Below, piece by piece: positions 8,101 through 9,721 of a stretch of DNA of 9,721 bases. Numbering within the stretch: the stretch's first letter is position 1; the number at the start of each line of letters is the position of its first letter. A program made the translations under genes and the position numbers. This DNA is from CAYFXE01 sp964347035. Its GTDB lineage: Bacteria > Acidobacteriota > Aminicenantia > Aminicenantales > Aminicenantaceae. The notes beneath the pieces were generated by a model. That model was not told where the DNA came from, did no database searches, and saw only the letters and a program-made list of their open reading frames with translations. The stretch is taken from assembly GCA_964347035.1 (NCBI GenBank), contig CAYFXE010000067.1:1-9721 (forward strand), read 5' to 3'.

Positions 8101-8350
8101 CATTATTCCGCTTGATGTAAACATCACTTTTGAGTCGGAAGTGTTCCATCTCTATCTCTCGGATTTTTGCGTTGATGATATTCAATTCAGAGTTAATTTC
8201 CCGCTGCGTCATCGTCCAATAGTCTTTATCAGAAGCTGTCGATGCCGATGAAGCGGCGAATAGGTACCTGCAGGGATCTGCCAATAGGAAAACGAGAGCA
8301 ACAGCAACAAAGCCCTTCAAAATTTTATTATTCATGAAGTGAGCAAGCAT
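5198..8350 (-). CDS. Large exported membrane protein of unknown family with coiled coil, three hydrophobic segments and a beta-rich C-terminus
   Basis: I do not recognise this 1050-residue protein. What can be seen: a signal peptide (residues 1 to about 33); a long coiled coil (about 45-200, rich in E/K/Q/I/L heptads); a Pro/Ala/Thr linker (201-225); a compact domain at about 235-362 (DPQEFLRALLKDWGGRF...); a charged, low-complexity and helical stretch (363-525); three hydrophobic segments at about 529-548, 557-580 and 583-600; an amphipathic region (601-745); a beta-rich, Ig-like-looking domain (756-870); and a final alpha/beta domain (889-1048). Topology cannot be fixed: the signal peptide puts the N-terminal half outside, but the basic residues just before the first hydrophobic segment would favour an inside position. 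AAAGGAG (8365-8359) sits 8 nt before the ATG at 8350 and favours it over the ATG at 8335. The gene follows the FHA gene by 69 bp, so the two likely form one transcription unit and may act together in the envelope. Confidence 0.8.
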   Translation of the reverse strand: MLAHFMNNKILKGFVAVALVFLLADPCRYLFAASSASTASDKDYWTMTQREINSELNIINAKIREIEMEHFRLKSDVYIKRNNEYVTTVIDFMNQIKNRKALVETNQIAINEIRNDAAESGMELSPRQKAAIENFQNQIAQLNEEIGKLTQKEQEIRAERAAFEESAYPRIKSIENAEKQKTKPLIDLRSKIEDIRNQKFKPVAPPKKTTPSQIQITAPAEAPSEILSTVEVKVDPQEFLRALLKDWGGRFENSPFPERFWRMGMDKFSKITPDGAGKRHLNFYRNYDTAVTYYKMGYRLGIETSDPTIYAIKTTDLAETPEGRNYLLEIKNALLQNKNAGEFIVEIPNEKVYKAAFLERIQPKPSFVEPESSTSSQRPPRSKLPVEDHARSSPEAKKEITLNLARNEEVLEKSPELRGIDRSENLIEPEAAQERLEENFDRQKQKTLDESLRNEPREIKDTVAEKVNEVAGEHNQKAAKACIEQGKRTQNMQTNTVKEMISRGRTYYTEIYEKGQTNLSKSRMPWHNRGLGVLFLVLGFWDVVHAFYQGGWEAGKWSAAVFGGALIFFLVAYPPLAAYSMLSAEILAGGLFGLWIWHVWESLKEWVSSYIDASNAEYILGIKPWEQKISVPAVGWQTIEHDIGFMNFSGSPAYGLDRDKWYLKFRSQPELLNAITMYQYRLNLAYGNPTKVPPKFSREENLRMATRIIENEWARKYQEEFKKIEEAIQEHRAQQLQKEQNLDYRLSDSKDPDPEGNIFLMKIEPESPRATDTEIKVKAYYGVIGLPGDEVSIQTKMKLLNTDIGGGPEPIIKTKNLEYGIGEAYKVEIDKETLELSGSGNYELTFELQLRPKGISPKPAKIEFYIPMEEFDDGLPKPVAFQEQDIHRIDPLFTGAKVMKKEKEDLYSAVVFNPIAELRGIHARNTNEIYKGLIIDKFEILQFGEPKWAREKYENWREGPSKRQDAKFEEDSENLEYRLLSSSKITRWVNYQAVYSTRHGLEAAFIHRDIFFIWCRISTEEGDFNELSERWQKIRLNCKKLIDDRIRQLN

Positions 8351-8368
8351 CTTAACTTCTCCTTTCTT

Positions 8369-8381
8369 ACGGAAAATCCGT
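8369..8381. repeat. Small hairpin just upstream of the ribosome binding site of the 1050-residue protein gene
   Basis: ACGGA-AAA-TCCGT is a perfect 5-bp stem with a 3-base loop. It lies 3 bp upstream of the AAAGGAG ribosome binding site (8365-8359). In the transcript it would sit beside the site and could influence translation. The stem is short and chance is possible. Confidence 0.3.
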
Positions 8382-8411
8382 GAAAAAAGCCGCTCAGAAA
8401 TTTCAAAGACA

Positions 8412-8429
8412 AGTCCTGTTTATAGGACT
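8412..8429 (-). repeat. Hairpin spanning the stop codon of the FHA gene
   Basis: AGTCCT (8412-8417) and AGGACT (8424-8429) pair as a perfect 6-bp stem around a 6-base loop that contains the TAA stop (8420-8422). On the minus strand it is followed by TGTCTTTG rather than a clean T-run, so it is not a convincing terminator. It could be a partial attenuator or a processing site between the two genes. Confidence 0.35.
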
Positions 8430-9622
8430 CGAATACGCGTTGAACCGAGCTCGATGACAGAATCTTGAAATATCTCGGCCTGACTCGTGCTTTTGCCGTT
8501 GATAAGCGTGTTTTCGCTTCCGCTTAAATCGATGAGCCACAAGCGTCCATCTTTAATCACAATCTTGGCATGGCGGCGACTGACACTCGGATCGTCGAGA
8601 GTAATATCGTTTTTTGGATCACGGCCGATTTCTGACGGGGCTGAAGTGAGTGTGACTTTTTGAACATTGCCGGCGGGATCGGTGATTTCCAGATTAAGAT
8701 CTATCGATGAGCTTTGAGGACCGGCTGCCGCGAGCACTCCTCTTCTTCTTATCAAAAAGATGGTCAGGGCCAGCATAATAAGGATTCCTACGGCTAAAAT
8801 CCAGGTTATTATCAGAGCAGTGGAATGGGACAGGGGGCCTCTTCCGGCTGGGGTGATCGCACCTACCTGGGGTAAATCAGGAATTGAGGGCGCTGTCTCT
8901 GACGTGATCTCCTCAGGTTGTCGAGGCTGTTCTCTTCTTAAAGCCTCTGTTTCAGTCTCTGTGGTTTCAGGAGTTGGCCTGTCCACAGCAGGTCGCTCTG
9001 ACTCCTCGGTCACAGCAGGTTCTCTGATGGTGGTCGTCGGCGTTTCCCGCTCTGTTTCTGTTGTTGGAACATCTGGCTGAGTAGTGGGTGTTGTCGTCTC
9101 TTGGCTGGTGGTTGTCGGCGTTTCCCGTTCTGTTTCTGTCGGAGACGTTGTTGTCTCAGGTTGTGTCGTCGTTTCGGTCGGTTGTCGAGGCTGTTCCCTC
9201 TCGACAGGAACTGCTTCAGGCGCATATGGGCCTAAAGAGCCATCGGACCGAAAAGCAAGACGTGGCCGTCCCTCTTTTGCTTTCATGGCGACCACTGGAT
9301 AAATGCCTTCTTGACTCGTTAGAACAGGTATTTCAAAATCGGATTTCTGATCGATGTCTTCGGTGGTCTCGATCACGGTTTCTGAACCTGGACAGAGGAA
9401 GTCTTCGAAGTTTCGAACCAGGCCCCGACTCCAGAGTTCAGAGAGCTTATCTGGGAGTTTTCCGTTGATGGCCTGATACAGCTTAACCGCTTTCCCGATG
9501 AGTTCGAGTGCTTTTTCGCACGAAGAGGCCTCTTGAGCCCCTGATGGTAATGCCTGCATAAGAAAAAAAATGAAAGCGAAGGAGGTTAATACAGACAAAA
9601 TTTTCTTATTTTTGTTTTCCAT
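8420..9622 (-). CDS. Single-pass membrane FHA-domain protein with a pseudopilin-like ectodomain
   Basis: This 400-residue protein joins an outside domain to a cytoplasmic phosphothreonine-binding module. A Sec signal peptide (1-29, SGA/QE) has no prepilin cleavage motif. Residues 33-132 resemble the globular part of GspG/H-X9-DG pseudopilins: a helix with Cys35, ALELIGKAVKLYQ, NGKLPDKLSEL, a CP pair at Cys77, and RLAFRSDGSLG near the end. A Thr/Pro/Glu-rich linker (140-250) follows, then one membrane helix (about 268-291) ended by RRR, which places the C-terminus inside. The FHA domain (about 308-400) has Gly333-Arg334 in EIGRDPKND, Ser348-Arg-Arg-His351 in SVSRRHAKI, and Asn371 and Asn375-Gly376 in ENTLINGK, so the known phosphothreonine-contact motifs are intact. 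FHA domains bind proteins phosphorylated by Ser/Thr kinases; no kinase or phosphatase gene is in view. GGAG lies 6 nt before the ATG. It heads a likely operon with the 1050-residue gene. The pseudopilin-like assignment is by motif only. Confidence 0.85.
   Translation of the reverse strand: MENKNKKILSVLTSFAFIFFLMQALPSGAQEASSCEKALELIGKAVKLYQAINGKLPDKLSELWSRGLVRNFEDFLCPGSETVIETTEDIDQKSDFEIPVLTSQEGIYPVVAMKAKEGRPRLAFRSDGSLGPYAPEAVPVEREQPRQPTETTTQPETTTSPTETERETPTTTSQETTTPTTQPDVPTTETERETPTTTIREPAVTEESERPAVDRPTPETTETETEALRREQPRQPEEITSETAPSIPDLPQVGAITPAGRGPLSHSTALIITWILAVGILIMLALTIFLIRRRGVLAAAGPQSSSIDLNLEITDPAGNVQKVTLTSAPSEIGRDPKNDITLDDPSVSRRHAKIVIKDGRLWLIDLSGSENTLINGKSTSQAEIFQDSVIELGSTRIRVL
8916..9196. 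repeat. Internal repeats in the Thr/Pro/Glu linker of the FHA protein gene
   Basis: A 34-bp unit at 9028-9061 recurs at 9106-9139, offset by 78 bp (26 codons), with two differences. It encodes ETERETPTTT in both copies. A 17-bp identical segment at 8916-8932 recurs at 9180-9196, near the two ends of the linker, and encodes part of EQPRQP. The in-frame spacing indicates linker growth by duplication. Confidence 0.6.
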
Positions 9623-9721
9623 CGATTTCTCCTTTTTATATAACTCATCTTATAATCGCCTCAGATTTTTTCAGTATAATCGAAAAGGTTCCAGCTTTTT
9701 TGCCATCAATTTTAGAAGACC
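9623..9721. other. Leader and upstream region of the FHA gene
   Basis: This AT-rich stretch precedes the FHA gene and runs to the window edge. It holds that gene's ribosome binding site (AAAGGAG at 9635-9629) and an 8-bp direct repeat, TATAATCG on the plus strand, at 9651-9658 and 9675-9682 (24 bp apart). On the minus strand the copies give TATAAG- and TATACT-like -10 hexamers, but neither has a convincing -35 at the right distance. No promoter can be assigned firmly, and no coding frame is supported. Confidence 0.3.

Noticed and set aside
9088..9468. Plus-strand open frames opposite the FHA gene
   Set aside because: They are low-complexity Val/Ser translations of the Thr/Pro/Glu linker antisense; the FHA protein on the minus strand explains the region.
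9660..9721. Sigma54-type promoter (TGGAAC...) upstream of the FHA gene
   Set aside because: The GG doublet is present, but the required GC at the -12 position with correct spacing is missing.

Overview
The window looks like a chromosomal stretch from an uncultured-type Gram-negative bacterium with a large secreted proteome. G+C is moderate (roughly mid-40s by eye, not computed). Every gene whose N-terminus is visible begins with a Sec-type signal peptide, and Shine-Dalgarno sites are mostly strong (AAAGGAG, GAGGAGG). The ectodomain of the FHA protein resembles the H-X9-DG/GspG-like pseudopilin group, and the 167-residue protein resembles small secreted proteins of planctomycete-like genomes. 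This points loosely to the Planctomycetes/Verrucomicrobia/Omnitrophica neighbourhood, but that is inference. No rRNA, tRNA, CRISPR array, insertion sequence, phage gene or integrase was seen.

Layout: a plus-strand gene enters from the left edge (3-422) and ends facing the rest. Everything else lies on the minus strand, so transcription runs from right to left. In that order the genes are: (1) a signal-anchored FHA protein with a pseudopilin-like ectodomain (8420-9622); (2) a 1050-residue exported membrane protein of unknown family (5198-8350); (3) a 167-residue secreted protein (4517-5020); (4) a matrixin-like zinc metallopeptidase (3434-4483); (5) a PQQ-type beta-propeller protein (1997-3253); (6) a papain-family (C1A) cysteine peptidase gene broken by two in-frame stop codons (483-1847).

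Spacing suggests two tight pairs: FHA plus the 1050-residue protein (69 bp, with two small hairpins in the gap) and the 167-residue protein plus the metallopeptidase (33 bp). The gaps of 177, 180 and about 150 bp between the remaining units leave room for separate promoters; only weak promoter candidates are visible.

How they might work together is inference. The FHA protein would place a phosphothreonine-reading domain in the cytoplasm, joined across the membrane to an outside domain, next to a large membrane protein with coiled-coil and beta-rich parts. The downstream genes supply secreted or periplasmic enzymes and a scaffold-like propeller. The left-edge plus-strand protein carries a His...Cys arrangement reminiscent of clan CD (caspase-like) peptidases, so up to three different peptidase types may sit within 4.5 kb. 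No complete known system (toxin-antitoxin, defence, secretion, CRISPR) is recognised. The most unusual items are the FHA/pseudopilin-like chimera with its large orphan partner, and the well-preserved but doubly interrupted C1A peptidase.
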